Positions 51,065 to 59,816 of a stretch of 64,000 nucleotides of DNA are shown one piece after another; position 1 is the stretch's first letter, and the number at the start of each line of letters is the position of its first letter. The notes beneath the pieces are model-generated. The model made no database searches and was not told the DNA's origin. It saw nothing but the letters and a program-made list of their open reading frames with translations. Source of the DNA: Bdellovibrionales bacterium Ga0074139 (GTDB lineage Bacteria; Bdellovibrionota; Bdellovibrionia; Bdellovibrionales; Bdellovibrionaceae). The stretch covers positions 124,001 to 188,000 of the forward strand of contig LNEB01000007.1 in the NCBI GenBank assembly GCA_001464795.1, written 5' to 3'. The translations under genes were made by a program, and so were the position numbers.

Positions 51065-52552
51065 TTATCGGCCCTCAAGCCAGTGAATCAAGGCCTGCAC
51101 GCTTTGAGCATTTCCACCGGCGGAATGAAAAATTCCGTTGGCTCGGTCCGTCCAAGAGTACATATCAAGATGAGCCCACTTCGTGTTTTTTACAAATTTT
51201 TGTAAAAATAAACCAGCGGTGATCGCTCCACCAAAGGACTCTCCTGAGTTTTTAAAATCAGCAAAGGGAGAACTGTAGCTTGCAAAGTAGCGATCCACCA
51301 AAGGCAGTCTCCAGTTAGGATCCCCTGCCATTTGACCCGAACGTGTCAGCTCATCGGCCAAATCATCATCGTTACAAAAAAGGCCTGCCAATTCCACACC
51401 CAAGGCTACACGACAAGCTCCGGTCAGTGTGGCCAAGTTAATGACAATTTCAGGTTTTGCAGAATCAGTCACGGCCACATCCAGAGCGTCGGCTAAAACC
51501 AATCGGCCTTCTGCATCTGTATTATCAATTTCCACTGTCAAACCACTGCGAGCTGTGTAAATGTCACTGGGCCTCATGGATTTTCCATCCACAGCATTTT
51601 CAGCCAATGCCAAATAAAAATCCACAGGATGTTCATAGCGAGATTGATCCACCCAATAGGCCACAGCTAGCGTAGAAGCGGCCCCACCCATATCTTTTTT
51701 CATCAGCCTCATAGCCGAGGAAGGTTTTAAATCCAAACCTCCGGTATCAAAAGTGATTCCTTTTCCAACAATGGCAACCGGACGCCTATTTGATTTTTTT
51801 TTCGGACGATAGGAAATTTTTAATAAATGAGGTGGATCATCAGAGCCTTGGCCCACTGCCAAAAGCAAATTGCATTTTTCTTTTTTTAGTATTTGTTGAT
51901 TCCAATCTGTTAAACGACTGGACGTTGACCATTTCATTTTTTTTACAAAGCTTACGATCTGACCGGGCGTTTTAAGATTAGGTGGTAGATTCACTAGGTG
52001 TCTTGCCAAAGAAATACTGGCTGCTCTTTGCATGGCTTTTTTTAAAATTCTGCTATCAAATTCAGACGTGCCTAATTTTTCAATGCTCAAACTTTTTTTA
52101 ATTATCTCGGGTTGTAATTGTTTAAAACTATATAAAGAAGCTTCAAGACCAGTTAAAAATCCAAGCTCAGTCATTTCTGTGGTCGATTGAAATTGAATTT
52201 TCAGGCTTGAAAATTTTTGAGATTTCAGCTGGGCTGTTAGAATTCCTGCAAAATCCCTTGCTTTAGAGTAATCAGATTCAGACAAGAGGCCTAAGTGACC
52301 TGAATTGGAAATGGGTAACACTGTGAAAATCCAAACAGGACCACGTTCAGATTGAAAATGCAAAATCTCACTTTTTGAAGCCTGTAATTCTATTTTCTGA
52401 GATGGAGTTGCAAATTCTTCGATAATCAAGGATTTATTTTTAATATCAGGTTCAGCTAAAATAAAAACGTTCGCATTGACTGGACTTTGCTTTGATTTTG
52501 CCACTTTTAATTTACTGGAAGTTTGTGCACTTTGTAGCCATGAAAAAAACAT
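51065..52552 (-). CDS. Leucyl aminopeptidase family protein (M17)
   Basis: A two-metal aminopeptidase of 495 residues. Start chosen at ATG 52552 with AGAGG 8 bases upstream; earlier in-frame GTGs overlap that ribosome site. The catalytic part has the M17 metal motifs: VGKGITFDTGGLDLKP, MKKDMGGAAS and NTDAEGRLVLADALD (the family signature), plus GGAITAGLFLQKFV and WAHLDMY. The N-terminal domain is only weakly conserved. It may trim peptides after protein digestion, as PepN does, and is convergent with the unknown gene at 49683. Confidence 0.92.
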   Translation of the reverse strand: MFFSWLQSAQTSSKLKVAKSKQSPVNANVFILAEPDIKNKSLIIEEFATPSQKIELQASKSEILHFQSERGPVWIFTVLPISNSGHLGLLSESDYSKARDFAGILTAQLKSQKFSSLKIQFQSTTEMTELGFLTGLEASLYSFKQLQPEIIKKSLSIEKLGTSEFDSRILKKAMQRAASISLARHLVNLPPNLKTPGQIVSFVKKMKWSTSSRLTDWNQQILKKEKCNLLLAVGQGSDDPPHLLKISYRPKKKSNRRPVAIVGKGITFDTGGLDLKPSSAMRLMKKDMGGAASTLAVAYWVDQSRYEHPVDFYLALAENAVDGKSMRPSDIYTARSGLTVEIDNTDAEGRLVLADALDVAVTDSAKPEIVINLATLTGACRVALGVELAGLFCNDDDLADELTRSGQMAGDPNWRLPLVDRYFASYSSPFADFKNSGESFGGAITAGLFLQKFVKNTKWAHLDMYSWTDRANGIFHSAGGNAQSVQALIHWLEGR

Positions 52553-52609
52553 ACTCACCACCTCTAATCAGTCATTGATTGTAGCCTGTTTTTTATTGAA
52601 AATGAAAGG

Positions 52610-53602
52610 ATGAAAGCTTTACTTGAACAGGATCTTAAATTTCTTCTTCTCAATGCAGAAAATCTTTTTTTGCTTTTTGATCAAAAGCCTTCAGCAGAAG
52701 ATCTTGATAAACTTGATGAAAATCAGTGGCAAAAGTTATCAACCTCTTTGTACGACAACAAACCTTTGCATAAACTCAAAGAACTGAAGTCGCTGATTTT
52801 AGCACAAAAACCCGATATCATCATGCTTTGCGAGGTCGGAGGTGTTGAAAGCCTCAATAATTTTAACGAGTACTTTTTAGATCAACAGTACTCGGCGGCC
52901 CTCATCGAAGGAAATTCCGATCGCCACATTGACGTGGGATTTTTAGTTTCAAAAAAACTTTCATTCTACTTCGATCTTCAATCCAATAAAAATTGGCCCA
53001 TTCAATTCAACTACGATCCTCAGGGCCCAAGTCTGAAGTTTTCTCGTGATGTGGCTGAATTACGATTGTTCTCAGCCAACCGAGATCAACCCTTTCTGAT
53101 ACTTTTACTCACACATTTGAAATCTCATCTCGATCCTGAGAGAGTGGATGCACAAGGACAGAAAAGAAGAACAGCGGAACTGAAAGCCCTTTTAGAAATT
53201 CAAAAAGAATTGCGAAAAAACTACCCTCAAACGCCATTTATTGTAGCTGGTGATTTCAATGGGAACGCCTCTCGGCATATGACTGATCCTGAGTTTGTCG
53301 ATCTTTACACTGAGACGGAATGGGAAGACGTTTTTGAATTGAGTAAAATTAAATCAGAGCTTCGATGGACATTTTACCAAGTCAGATCCGGTGGAGGCCG
53401 TCAGGATGGAAAACAGCTGGATTACGTTTTCTTAAGCCCCGAGCTTCATTCTCTACTCAAAACCGACACTTGCCGGGTGCTAAGATACAAAGACGAATAT
53501 GGATTTGATAAGGATTGGCCTTTGACGCTTGATGCAAAACTGCAATTACCCTCGGATCACTACCCTGTTTTTTTTGAGCTTGAAAAAGTGAAGATTTGGT
53601 AA
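52610..53602 (+). CDS. Endonuclease/exonuclease/phosphatase-family protein
   Basis: The 330-residue protein has the EEP fold motifs: the N-terminal metal-site Asn (LLLNAENLF), MLCEVGG with the catalytic Glu near 76, LLTHLKSH near 165, VAGDFNGNAS near 213 (Asp-x-Asn) and the C-terminal SDHYPVFFEL (Asp-His). It could be a nuclease or a phosphatase. No signal peptide is visible. The ATG has only AAAGG directly against it, so the start is uncertain by a few codons. Confidence 0.85.
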   Translation: MKALLEQDLKFLLLNAENLFLLFDQKPSAEDLDKLDENQWQKLSTSLYDNKPLHKLKELKSLILAQKPDIIMLCEVGGVESLNNFNEYFLDQQYSAALIEGNSDRHIDVGFLVSKKLSFYFDLQSNKNWPIQFNYDPQGPSLKFSRDVAELRLFSANRDQPFLILLLTHLKSHLDPERVDAQGQKRRTAELKALLEIQKELRKNYPQTPFIVAGDFNGNASRHMTDPEFVDLYTETEWEDVFELSKIKSELRWTFYQVRSGGGRQDGKQLDYVFLSPELHSLLKTDTCRVLRYKDEYGFDKDWPLTLDAKLQLPSDHYPVFFELEKVKIW

Positions 53603-53614
53603 GAAACAATAGAT

Positions 53615-54004
53615 ATGAAGACTCAGAATAATACGACCACGGATCTTAGTGTAGAATGCTTCCCCCAATTTATTTCCGAGGAATCAAAACCAGATCAGTC
53701 CTATTATTTTTTTTCCTATAAAGTTTGTATTGCTAATAAAGGCACAGAAGCTGTTCAGCTAATGAGCCGCCACTGGGTGATCACTGACGCCAACGGCAGG
53801 TCTGAAGAAGTTCGTGGACCTGGAGTCGTGGGTCTTCAACCTAAAATTCAACCCGGGCAAAAGTTTGAATATGAAAGCGCTTGTCCCCTTTCCACATCCA
53901 CTGGTTCCATGAAGGGCACTTACACCATGGTCACTGACAACGGTGATTCCATCGAAATTGAAATTCCTGAATTCTATTTAATCTGTCCACAGTCTTTACA
54001 TTAA
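53615..54004 (+). CDS. apaG: ApaG domain protein
   Basis: The 129-residue protein is a single ApaG domain (fibronectin-III-like beta fold): FFSYKVCIANKGTEAVQLMSRHWVITDANG, VRGPGVVGLQPKIQPGQKFEYESACPLST and GSMKGTYTMV, all family hallmarks. ApaG is linked to Co2+/Mg2+ resistance and Ap4A metabolism in enterobacteria; the biochemical role is open. It is 12 bases after the EEP gene and likely co-transcribed. Confidence 0.92.
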   Translation: MKTQNNTTTDLSVECFPQFISEESKPDQSYYFFSYKVCIANKGTEAVQLMSRHWVITDANGRSEEVRGPGVVGLQPKIQPGQKFEYESACPLSTSTGSMKGTYTMVTDNGDSIEIEIPEFYLICPQSLH

Positions 54005-54137
54005 ACATAAAATAGTTTGATTAATAGTTATCCACTTTTTTGAACTCCAATTGTTAATTGTCTCATTTTAAGAATTATACAATGAAATCCAAACACTCTT
54101 GAAACAATGATGCTAGTTTAATAGGCAGGGGGAATTC

Positions 54138-54578
54138 ATGAGAATTCAATTTGTTTCTGTCCTACTTTTTCTATGCCAGACTGTTTTGGCAGAGCAAGTC
54201 TTACAAGCCAAAGCCAGTGTCATGGGGAGTGTTAAAAACAAAAAAAAGGAAATTGCAGAGGCCCAATTCAAACAGGGGAAATCAGATCTCAACCTTGTCT
54301 TTGATTCCGAACACCTCAGCCCAGGCTCCTATCAATTGGAAGTTAAACGTGACTGTCAAAGCAAGGCCAAGGGATGGAAAGTGGGAGAATTTAAAACTCA
54401 ATCAGGATACATATCCACTGAATTCGTTCACTCCATTGAAAAAACAAAGATCAATATATTTGATCTTGAGCAACCCAGTTATTTGGCTGTGTTAAAAAAA
54501 GGTAAAACCATTTCTTGCACAGAAATTAAAGTTCTAGAACTTCCTGCCCATGCGGGCTCAGTTGAAATTTTCAATTAG
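54138..54578 (+). CDS. Small secreted protein, unknown function
   Basis: It has a signal peptide (MRIQFVSVLLFLCQTVLA-E) and a 128-residue mature part that is likely all-beta (ASVMGSVKNKKKEIAEAQFKQG, LSPGSYQLEVKRDC). The Cys in VKRDCQ and the Cys in ISCTEIK may pair. AGGGGGAA precedes the ATG. The last 21 bases overlap the convergent pcp gene. No family recognised; the 133-base upstream gap has no convincing promoter beyond weak matches. Confidence 0.55.
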   Translation: MRIQFVSVLLFLCQTVLAEQVLQAKASVMGSVKNKKKEIAEAQFKQGKSDLNLVFDSEHLSPGSYQLEVKRDCQSKAKGWKVGEFKTQSGYISTEFVHSIEKTKINIFDLEQPSYLAVLKKGKTISCTEIKVLELPAHAGSVEIFN

Positions 54579-55127
54579 TATTTCAGCTGCCAGTCGTTGC
54601 TGCTGAAAACTAAGACTGGGCTGACCCGATTGATTTTGCTCTGGCAAAAAAGGTAAATGGACAAAAAGACTTTTGATTTTTTCCTTCATGGCAAAATAAT
54701 AGACGGCATTGCAAACGTAGGCTCCTGCTGACAAAGAAATCTCAGCTGGCAAATTGTGCTCTAATAATTTTAATTTTAATGCTAATAAATCTTCATTGTT
54801 AATAAAGGCTTCAGGTTCATTTATAACAAGAGGACCAGGCTTGATGGATTGATCCAGATTAAAATCCTTTTCTTTCCAATTAATTGCCACGCGCTCGAGG
54901 CTGATTTTAGATCTGCCACCCGCCTGCCCGAAACTGATACAAGCTTGAAATTTTTCAGATCTTAGGGCCTTTAACAAAACCTCAGGACCTGTTTGATAAT
55001 CCACAGGCAGTAGTAAAAATTTGTGAGTTCGTGAATATTTTAAATTTTTTTCCAAAGCTTGTAAAACAAGTTGGCTTGGATTCAAGGAACTATTTCCAAA
55101 GGGCTCGAAGGCCGTAACAAGAATCAA
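54558..55127 (-). CDS. pcp: Pyroglutamyl-peptidase I
   Basis: This cysteine peptidase (family C15) removes N-terminal pyroglutamate. The 189-residue protein begins ILVTAFEPFGNSSLNPS (family start), has the catalytic Glu79 (ISLERVAIN), Cys139 (GAYVCNAVYY) and His157 (FVHLPFLPEQ), all at the expected spacing. It is a little shorter than usual (about 210). It overlaps the pdxH stop by 4 bases and lies at the end of the minus-strand trio. Confidence 0.93.
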   Translation of the reverse strand: MILVTAFEPFGNSSLNPSQLVLQALEKNLKYSRTHKFLLLPVDYQTGPEVLLKALRSEKFQACISFGQAGGRSKISLERVAINWKEKDFNLDQSIKPGPLVINEPEAFINNEDLLALKLKLLEHNLPAEISLSAGAYVCNAVYYFAMKEKIKSLFVHLPFLPEQNQSGQPSLSFQQQRLAAEILIENFN

Positions 55128-55714
55128 GGGCTTCTCATGAATGTGTGCCAGCCATGACTTAATTTTTTATAAACATAGCGCTCGTGAAGACGACCGGGAC
55201 GACCAATCCAGAATTCAATTTCATCGGGAATTAAAACAAAACCACCCCAAAAAGGCGGACAGGGTATTGTTTTTCCTTCAAATTTTTTTTCTATTTCTTT
55301 TTGTTTAACAACCAAAGATTCTAAGTCAGGTATTTCTTTACTTTGTTGCGAAGTCCAAGCCCCAATTTGAGAAAGCCTGGGACGTGTAGCAAAATAAGCC
55401 TCAGATACATCTCTTGGAAGTTTTTCCACAACGCCTTCGATACGAATTTGTTTTTCCAATGAGGGCCACCAAAAGCTAAGGGCCGCTTGGGGACGAGCGA
55501 GAAGCTCTTGCCCTTTACGACCCTCGTAGTTGGTGTAGAATGTCAGGCCATTTTGATAAAGGCCTTTAAATAACACTGTTCTAACACTGGGCTTACCATT
55601 TTCACCGACACTAGCTAATGCCATCCCGGTGGGTTCTGATAAGCCTGCGTCCTGAGCCTGCTTGAGGAAATCTTGAAAATGCTGAAGAGGCTCACGACTA
55701 AAATCAAAACTCAT
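55124..55714 (-). CDS. pdxH: Pyridoxamine 5'-phosphate oxidase PdxH
   Basis: PdxH makes pyridoxal phosphate with FMN. The 196-residue protein has the family motifs: PSVRTVLFKGLYQNGLTFYTNYEGRKGQEL (FMN binding), LSFWWPSLEKQIRIEGVVEKL, and the C-terminal PDEIEFWIGRPGRLHERYVY. It is shorter than E. coli PdxH (218), mainly at the N-terminus. It overlaps the FKBP stop by one base and the pcp start by 4, so it is in a three-gene coupled run. Confidence 0.95.
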   Translation of the reverse strand: MSFDFSREPLQHFQDFLKQAQDAGLSEPTGMALASVGENGKPSVRTVLFKGLYQNGLTFYTNYEGRKGQELLARPQAALSFWWPSLEKQIRIEGVVEKLPRDVSEAYFATRPRLSQIGAWTSQQSKEIPDLESLVVKQKEIEKKFEGKTIPCPPFWGGFVLIPDEIEFWIGRPGRLHERYVYKKLSHGWHTFMRSP

Positions 55715-56391
55715 TATTTTTTCTTTTCAGCCTTTACGATCTCGAGAAGCTCAACTTCAAAAGCAAGTACTGAATTGGCAGGAATGCCAGGTCTAGCCGA
55801 TGGACCGTAAGCAAGATCTGGTGGTATCCACAACTTAACCTTGGAACCTGTCTTCATCATTTGTAAAGCTTCTGTCCAACCAGGAATAACGCCTTTAACT
55901 GGAAATTCAGCCGGTGTTCCACGGTCATAAGAGGAGTCAAATTGTTCCCCTGTGATCAATGTACCTTTGTAGTGAGCTTTGATTGTGTCATCCGCTTTAG
56001 GAATCGCACCTGTGCCTTCAGTTACCATTTGGTATTGAAGACCGGAGCTGGTTACTTTTACGCCTTCAGCTGATTTATTCTTTTCTAAAAACTCTGTGCC
56101 CTTTTTCTTATTTTCTTCAGCCATTTCTTGCTGCTTCTTCATTGAAGTTTCTTGAAGCTTTGACATCGCTTCCTGAATTTGTTCTTTCGTTAGTTTGCTT
56201 TCTTTTCCAGCGGCCGCTTCGGTGATGGCCATTGCAAGAACATCTGGATCCACTTCGATGCTTTGGGACTTTAGGTTTTGCCCAATTTGCTGACCAATGG
56301 CATAGCTGGCTTTTTTCTTATCGGTGTCTAATTTCTTGGTACATCCTGCAAGCATCATAGTTGCAACAAGTGCCGTGACTAATAACTTCAT
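55714..56391 (-). CDS. FKBP-type peptidyl-prolyl isomerase lipoprotein (FkpA/Mip-like)
   Basis: Start at ATG 56391 with AAGGAG about 8 bases upstream. A signal peptide with lipobox (MKLLVTALVATMMLAGC) makes it a likely periplasmic or outer-membrane lipoprotein. The N-terminal dimerisation helices (KKASYAIGQQIGQNLKSQ.., AITEAAAGKESKLTKEQIQEAMSKLQE) and the C-terminal FKBP domain (IKAHYKGTLITGEQFDSSYDRGTPAEFPVKGVIPGWTEALQMM, IPANSVLAFEVELLEI) are those of the FkpA/Mip family. The 225 residues are close to the usual length. It chaperones folding of envelope proteins. Confidence 0.95.
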   Translation of the reverse strand: MKLLVTALVATMMLAGCTKKLDTDKKKASYAIGQQIGQNLKSQSIEVDPDVLAMAITEAAAGKESKLTKEQIQEAMSKLQETSMKKQQEMAEENKKKGTEFLEKNKSAEGVKVTSSGLQYQMVTEGTGAIPKADDTIKAHYKGTLITGEQFDSSYDRGTPAEFPVKGVIPGWTEALQMMKTGSKVKLWIPPDLAYGPSARPGIPANSVLAFEVELLEIVKAEKKK

Positions 56392-56484
56392 TGAAAATCT
56401 CCTTATTTTGTTAATCGAACCATATAAGTGTGGGTTAAAAAAATTGAATTGGCAAATAGGATTTATCATCTTAGCTTTTGACCT

Positions 56485-57363
56485 GTGACGCATCTTTTCC
56501 TCTATGCTTTGGCTTTATTTTTTCTTTCTCAATCGGCAGCGCTTGCTAAATATGCAGCCGTGGCTCCAGAAATAATCGGAACCTGGAGACTTCTTCTGGC
56601 TTTTCTTTTTTTTCTTGTCTTAGCCACCCTAAAAAAACAACTCAAAAACCTTTTCCACCTGCAAAAGTCCATTTTACCTTCTCTATTTTTGGCTGGGGTG
56701 TTTTTCTTCCTGCATTTGTGGACTTTTTTCTATGCCTCTCAAAACACTCTCATTTCCCACACCATGATTCTGTTTTGTCTGAACCCCTTATTTGTAGCTT
56801 TTGGCTCATGGTGGATGCATCGAACCTTGCCATCAAAAAAACTCCAGTTAGCTTATTTGTTTTCTCTGATGGCCTTACTTCTTTTGATGCATGAGACCCA
56901 TCACACCACTAACCAAACAAGTTCCCTATTGGGTGATCTCTCTGCTTTTTTATCGGCCGGTTTTTTTGCTGTTTACCTATTGTTAAGTCAAAAGTGTCGT
57001 AAAATTTTACCCAATTTCATTTTCAGTGCCGGGCTGTATTTTTCTGGCTTTATTTGCTTTTTTTTAGTCATGGCCATCCAACAGGATAACTGGATTCATC
57101 ACCCCAACAAGGCCTGGCTTGGAATTTTAGGACAAGTGATTTTCTCAACTTTGCTAGGTCATTCGATCATTTCTTATTTAATGAAACATTTGGATCTGAA
57201 TTGGATGGCGACTGGAAAATTATCAGAACCCCTAATGGCCTCTGCAGTTGCTTATTTTGTATTTCAAGAAACCGTATCGCTTCAAGCTCTGCTGGCTTTT
57301 GCTTTCACAGGAGCTTCTCTTTTTTTACTTTTAATTTCCTCTAGAAACCGAATAGCATCTTGA
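56485..57363 (+). CDS. EamA/DMT-family transporter
   Basis: The start is GTG at 56485 without a good ribosome site. The 292-residue protein has ten predicted membrane segments in two EamA repeats (family marks: AAVAPEIIGTWRLLLAFLF, TLISHTMILFCLNPLFVA in the first, STLLGHSIISYLMKHLDLNWMATGKLSEPLMASAVAYFVFQET in the second). It is probably an exporter of metabolites such as amino acids or nucleotides; the substrate cannot be told. Its last 82 bases overlap the 3' end of mnmH on the other strand. Confidence 0.88.
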   Translation: MTHLFLYALALFFLSQSAALAKYAAVAPEIIGTWRLLLAFLFFLVLATLKKQLKNLFHLQKSILPSLFLAGVFFFLHLWTFFYASQNTLISHTMILFCLNPLFVAFGSWWMHRTLPSKKLQLAYLFSLMALLLLMHETHHTTNQTSSLLGDLSAFLSAGFFAVYLLLSQKCRKILPNFIFSAGLYFSGFICFFLVMAIQQDNWIHHPNKAWLGILGQVIFSTLLGHSIISYLMKHLDLNWMATGKLSEPLMASAVAYFVFQETVSLQALLAFAFTGASLFLLLISSRNRIAS

Positions 57364-58421
57364 TAACTACCCTTGTAAAGAACTTGGGGCTGACGCTTTT
57401 CAAAAGATCCAATGTAAAGCGGGTCATAGTAATCAAGCAGTAAAGCTTGAATCCAAACTTTGTTGGATTCCAAATTTCTATTCTCAAGCCAAAGCTTTTC
57501 ACTATCTTCTAACATCTGCATAATCTGCTGAGTTCTTAATCCACCTAATTTTTTTTGAATATTCATCAAAGCGGTTTTGTACTTAGTGAATACAATTTGA
57601 CCTTCATGATTTTGACTCTGCGGCTTAGCTAAAGCTGTTTGTAATATGTAATCATAAAATGTATTTTCGGTCCGCTGCTCGATAGGCACTTGTAACAAAA
57701 TAACAGGTGAAGCACGAAGTGTGGCAAAAAAAAGATCAGGCTGAACGGACTTCCCTATCATTCGACTTTCATCCTCTACGGCAAAAGGAAATTCAAAATG
57801 ATCATTTCGCAGCATTGAAAATAAGAGCTGGTTTTCAAACACAGCTTGTTGAGGTTGAGGCTGATCCATTTTTCCGAAAGCGCTTCCCCGGTGATTAGCA
57901 TAGGCCTCCAAATCCAGAACAGGCCAAAAGCCAGAGATATCATTTAAAAAATGAGTCTTCGCACTTCCCGTGGGTCCCGATATCACCACAAATTGATTTT
58001 GAGTGCAGTAGTCGTTTAGAAAATCCAATAAAAACTGACGGCAGGCCTTGTAGCCGCCCTGAATAAGGGGTCTATGAAGGCCTACTTCTTGTAACCACTT
58101 TTGGGTGATCTGTGATCTTTGACCACCGCGAAAACACATCAGCAAAGCTTCAGGATGCTGACCAAGTAGCTCTTTCCACAGTTGTAGTTTAGCCTCTTTG
58201 TTATCGCCAGAGACAATTTTATGACCCAAAGCTATGGCCGCTTCTTGACCACGATCTTTATAGCACTTTCCGATCAAGGCTCTTTCTTCATCATTTAAAA
58301 TTGGCGCATTAATAGCTCCGGGCAAATGACCTTGAGAAAATTCACCTGGCGAGCGAACATCAATAGAAATTTGTTGATTCAAGACCCATTGCTTAAGCGA
58401 GCTGACATCCACTTGATTCAT
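57282..58421 (-). CDS. mnmH: tRNA 2-selenouridine synthase MnmH (SelU)
   Basis: MnmH exchanges sulfur for selenium in the wobble uridine of tRNAs, using selenophosphate. The 379-residue protein has an N-terminal rhodanese domain (DVRSPGEFSQGHLPGAINAP near 21-40 and the catalytic Cys96 in MCFRGGQRS) and a P-loop domain (SGPTGSAKTHFL at 148-159). It follows selD with no gap. The last 27 residues overlap the opposite-strand EamA gene and are rich in Lys/Arg. Confidence 0.94.
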   Translation of the reverse strand: MNQVDVSSLKQWVLNQQISIDVRSPGEFSQGHLPGAINAPILNDEERALIGKCYKDRGQEAAIALGHKIVSGDNKEAKLQLWKELLGQHPEALLMCFRGGQRSQITQKWLQEVGLHRPLIQGGYKACRQFLLDFLNDYCTQNQFVVISGPTGSAKTHFLNDISGFWPVLDLEAYANHRGSAFGKMDQPQPQQAVFENQLLFSMLRNDHFEFPFAVEDESRMIGKSVQPDLFFATLRASPVILLQVPIEQRTENTFYDYILQTALAKPQSQNHEGQIVFTKYKTALMNIQKKLGGLRTQQIMQMLEDSEKLWLENRNLESNKVWIQALLLDYYDPLYIGSFEKRQPQVLYKGSYQDAIRFLEEIKSKKREAPVKAKASRA

Positions 58422-59474
58422 TTATATCCAAATTAATTTTTTTGTCTGCGCCCGAGACACTTGACCAATTTTTTGAGTCATTGGAAATTTTTTCTGCAAA
58501 GACTGGGTAATAGCCTGTGAAAACTGAGGATCCACACTAAGTAAAAGACCACCACTGGTTTGCGGATCTGTGATCACTTTTTGCTGTAGGGGACTTAAAT
58601 TACCCAGTTCAGATTCAGCTTGGGTGTACTCTGCATTCGTGCGGTGGGCTTTCGTTAAAAAACCTGCCTCTAGCATTTCCATCACATTGGCAAATAACGG
58701 TAACTTTGAAAATTGAAGCTCTAGACTGCAGTCACTGCCTTTTGCAATGTGCATGGCATGTCCAGCTAAACCAAAACCTGTGATATCTGTGGCGGCATGC
58801 ACATGACTGCGAAGTGAGCCTAAGAGTGGTAAAATATTATTCAACTGAGCCATGCTTTCAAGGGCGACTTGAATGTCTTTTTCTTCTAGGGTTTGTCTTT
58901 TTAAGGCTGCCGTTAAAGTGCCTGTCCCTAAAGCTTTAGTAAGAATGAGATCATCACCAGGTTTAGCTCCTGCGTTGGACCAAACTTGGTCGGCTTCCAC
59001 AAGTCCCGTTACACTCAGACCAAATTTTAAAGTGTCATCATCGATGGAGTGACCGCCCACAAGTGGTGTTTGGGCTTCTATTAATTTATCACAGGCTCCT
59101 TGCAGAACCTGAACAGCCACGGAAGTGTCCATTGTGGCCAACGGAAAAGCGAGAATTGCCATGGCAGACACAGGCCATCCACCCATAGCGTAAATGTCAC
59201 TTAAAGCGTTGGCAGTCGCAATTTTTCCAAACCAATCAGGTGAGTCCACGATGGGCGTGAAAAAATCCAAAGTTTGCACAAGGGATTTTGAATTTGTTTG
59301 AAGATCTTTTAAGTTCAGAATGGCTGCATCATCAAAGGTCTGGGCCCCTACAACAAGATTTTGTGGAGTCGGGGGAAAGCGAACTTGAGAAAGAATGCTT
59401 CGAAGTTCTGAGGCGGCGACCTTGGCAGCGCACCCACCCTTTTGTACGGTTTGGGTGAGTTTAATAGAAGTCAT
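58422..59474 (-). CDS. selD: Selenide, water dikinase SelD
   Basis: SelD makes selenophosphate from selenide and ATP. The 350-residue protein has the N-terminal catalytic loop QKGGCAAKVA, with Cys15 and Lys18 (E. coli Cys17, Lys20). The usual GCGCK second Cys is Ala, and no selenocysteine codon is used. The ATP-binding TFDDAAI, and SGGLLLSVDP near the end, are also present. It overlaps tatA by 4 bases and abuts mnmH, so selenium goes to tRNA here; no selA or selB is visible. Confidence 0.95.
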   Translation of the reverse strand: MTSIKLTQTVQKGGCAAKVAASELRSILSQVRFPPTPQNLVVGAQTFDDAAILNLKDLQTNSKSLVQTLDFFTPIVDSPDWFGKIATANALSDIYAMGGWPVSAMAILAFPLATMDTSVAVQVLQGACDKLIEAQTPLVGGHSIDDDTLKFGLSVTGLVEADQVWSNAGAKPGDDLILTKALGTGTLTAALKRQTLEEKDIQVALESMAQLNNILPLLGSLRSHVHAATDITGFGLAGHAMHIAKGSDCSLELQFSKLPLFANVMEMLEAGFLTKAHRTNAEYTQAESELGNLSPLQQKVITDPQTSGGLLLSVDPQFSQAITQSLQKKFPMTQKIGQVSRAQTKKLIWI

Positions 59475-59704
59475 GTCTGACGCTGTTTATCATTTTGTTT
59501 GAGCTTTTCTTCAGCTGTTTTTTCATCGTGATTGAGTTCCGTCACATCGCGAGTAGGTGATTCAGGATCTTTATCACTGATGCCCTTCTTAAACCCACGA
59601 ATCGCTTCACCCATGGACTTTCCAAGACCTGGCAACCTTGATGGGCCAAAAAATAATAACGCGAGTCCCACCACCACTATGATTTCCGTCCAACCTAGAT
59701 TCAC
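59471..59704 (-). CDS. tatA: Twin-arginine translocase subunit TatA
   Basis: TatA forms the protein-conducting part of the Tat pathway in the inner membrane. The 77-residue protein has one membrane helix (about 6-20), the FGPSRLPGLGKSMGEAIRGFKKG amphipathic helix with the conserved Phe-Gly-Pro, and a charged acidic tail. No tatB or tatC is nearby. It is coupled to selD by a 4-base overlap, an odd pairing. The amine oxidase-like protein at 40200-41675 is one likely client. Confidence 0.93.
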   Translation of the reverse strand: MNLGWTEIIVVVGLALLFFGPSRLPGLGKSMGEAIRGFKKGISDKDPESPTRDVTELNHDEKTAEEKLKQNDKQRQT

Positions 59705-59779
59705 TGTCGACCTCCCGTTAATGAAGCTGTTTTCTCTTAGGTCTTACATCCCTGCAACAAGTATTTTGTTACTACACAC

Positions 59780-59809
59780 TTGCAGCAATAAAAAAGACCA
59801 TGCTAGCAT
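59780..59809 (+). promoter_or_regulatory. Candidate promoter and palindrome ahead of the response regulator
   Basis: TTGCAG (59780-59785), 18 bases, and TAGCAT (59804-59809) would start transcription near 59816, at the ATG (59817). The -10 lies inside the perfect palindrome ATGCTAGCAT (59800-59809). No Shine-Dalgarno sequence precedes the ATG. This would fit a leaderless, self-controlled gene. Confidence 0.4.
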
Positions 59810-59816
59810 TGTCAGC

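Noticed and set aside
54028-54036. TTATCCACT, one base from a DnaA box (TTATCCACA)
   Set aside because: A single near-match with no other boxes, no dnaA or dnaN gene and no AT-rich unwinding region; chance is likely.
58422-59474. Possible selenocysteine at the SelD active site
   Set aside because: The active-site codon encodes Cys15, with no in-frame TGA.
59532-59816. Upstream extension of the response-regulator frame
   Set aside because: It is antisense to tatA and lacks any receiver-domain character; the receiver starts at the ATG at 59817.
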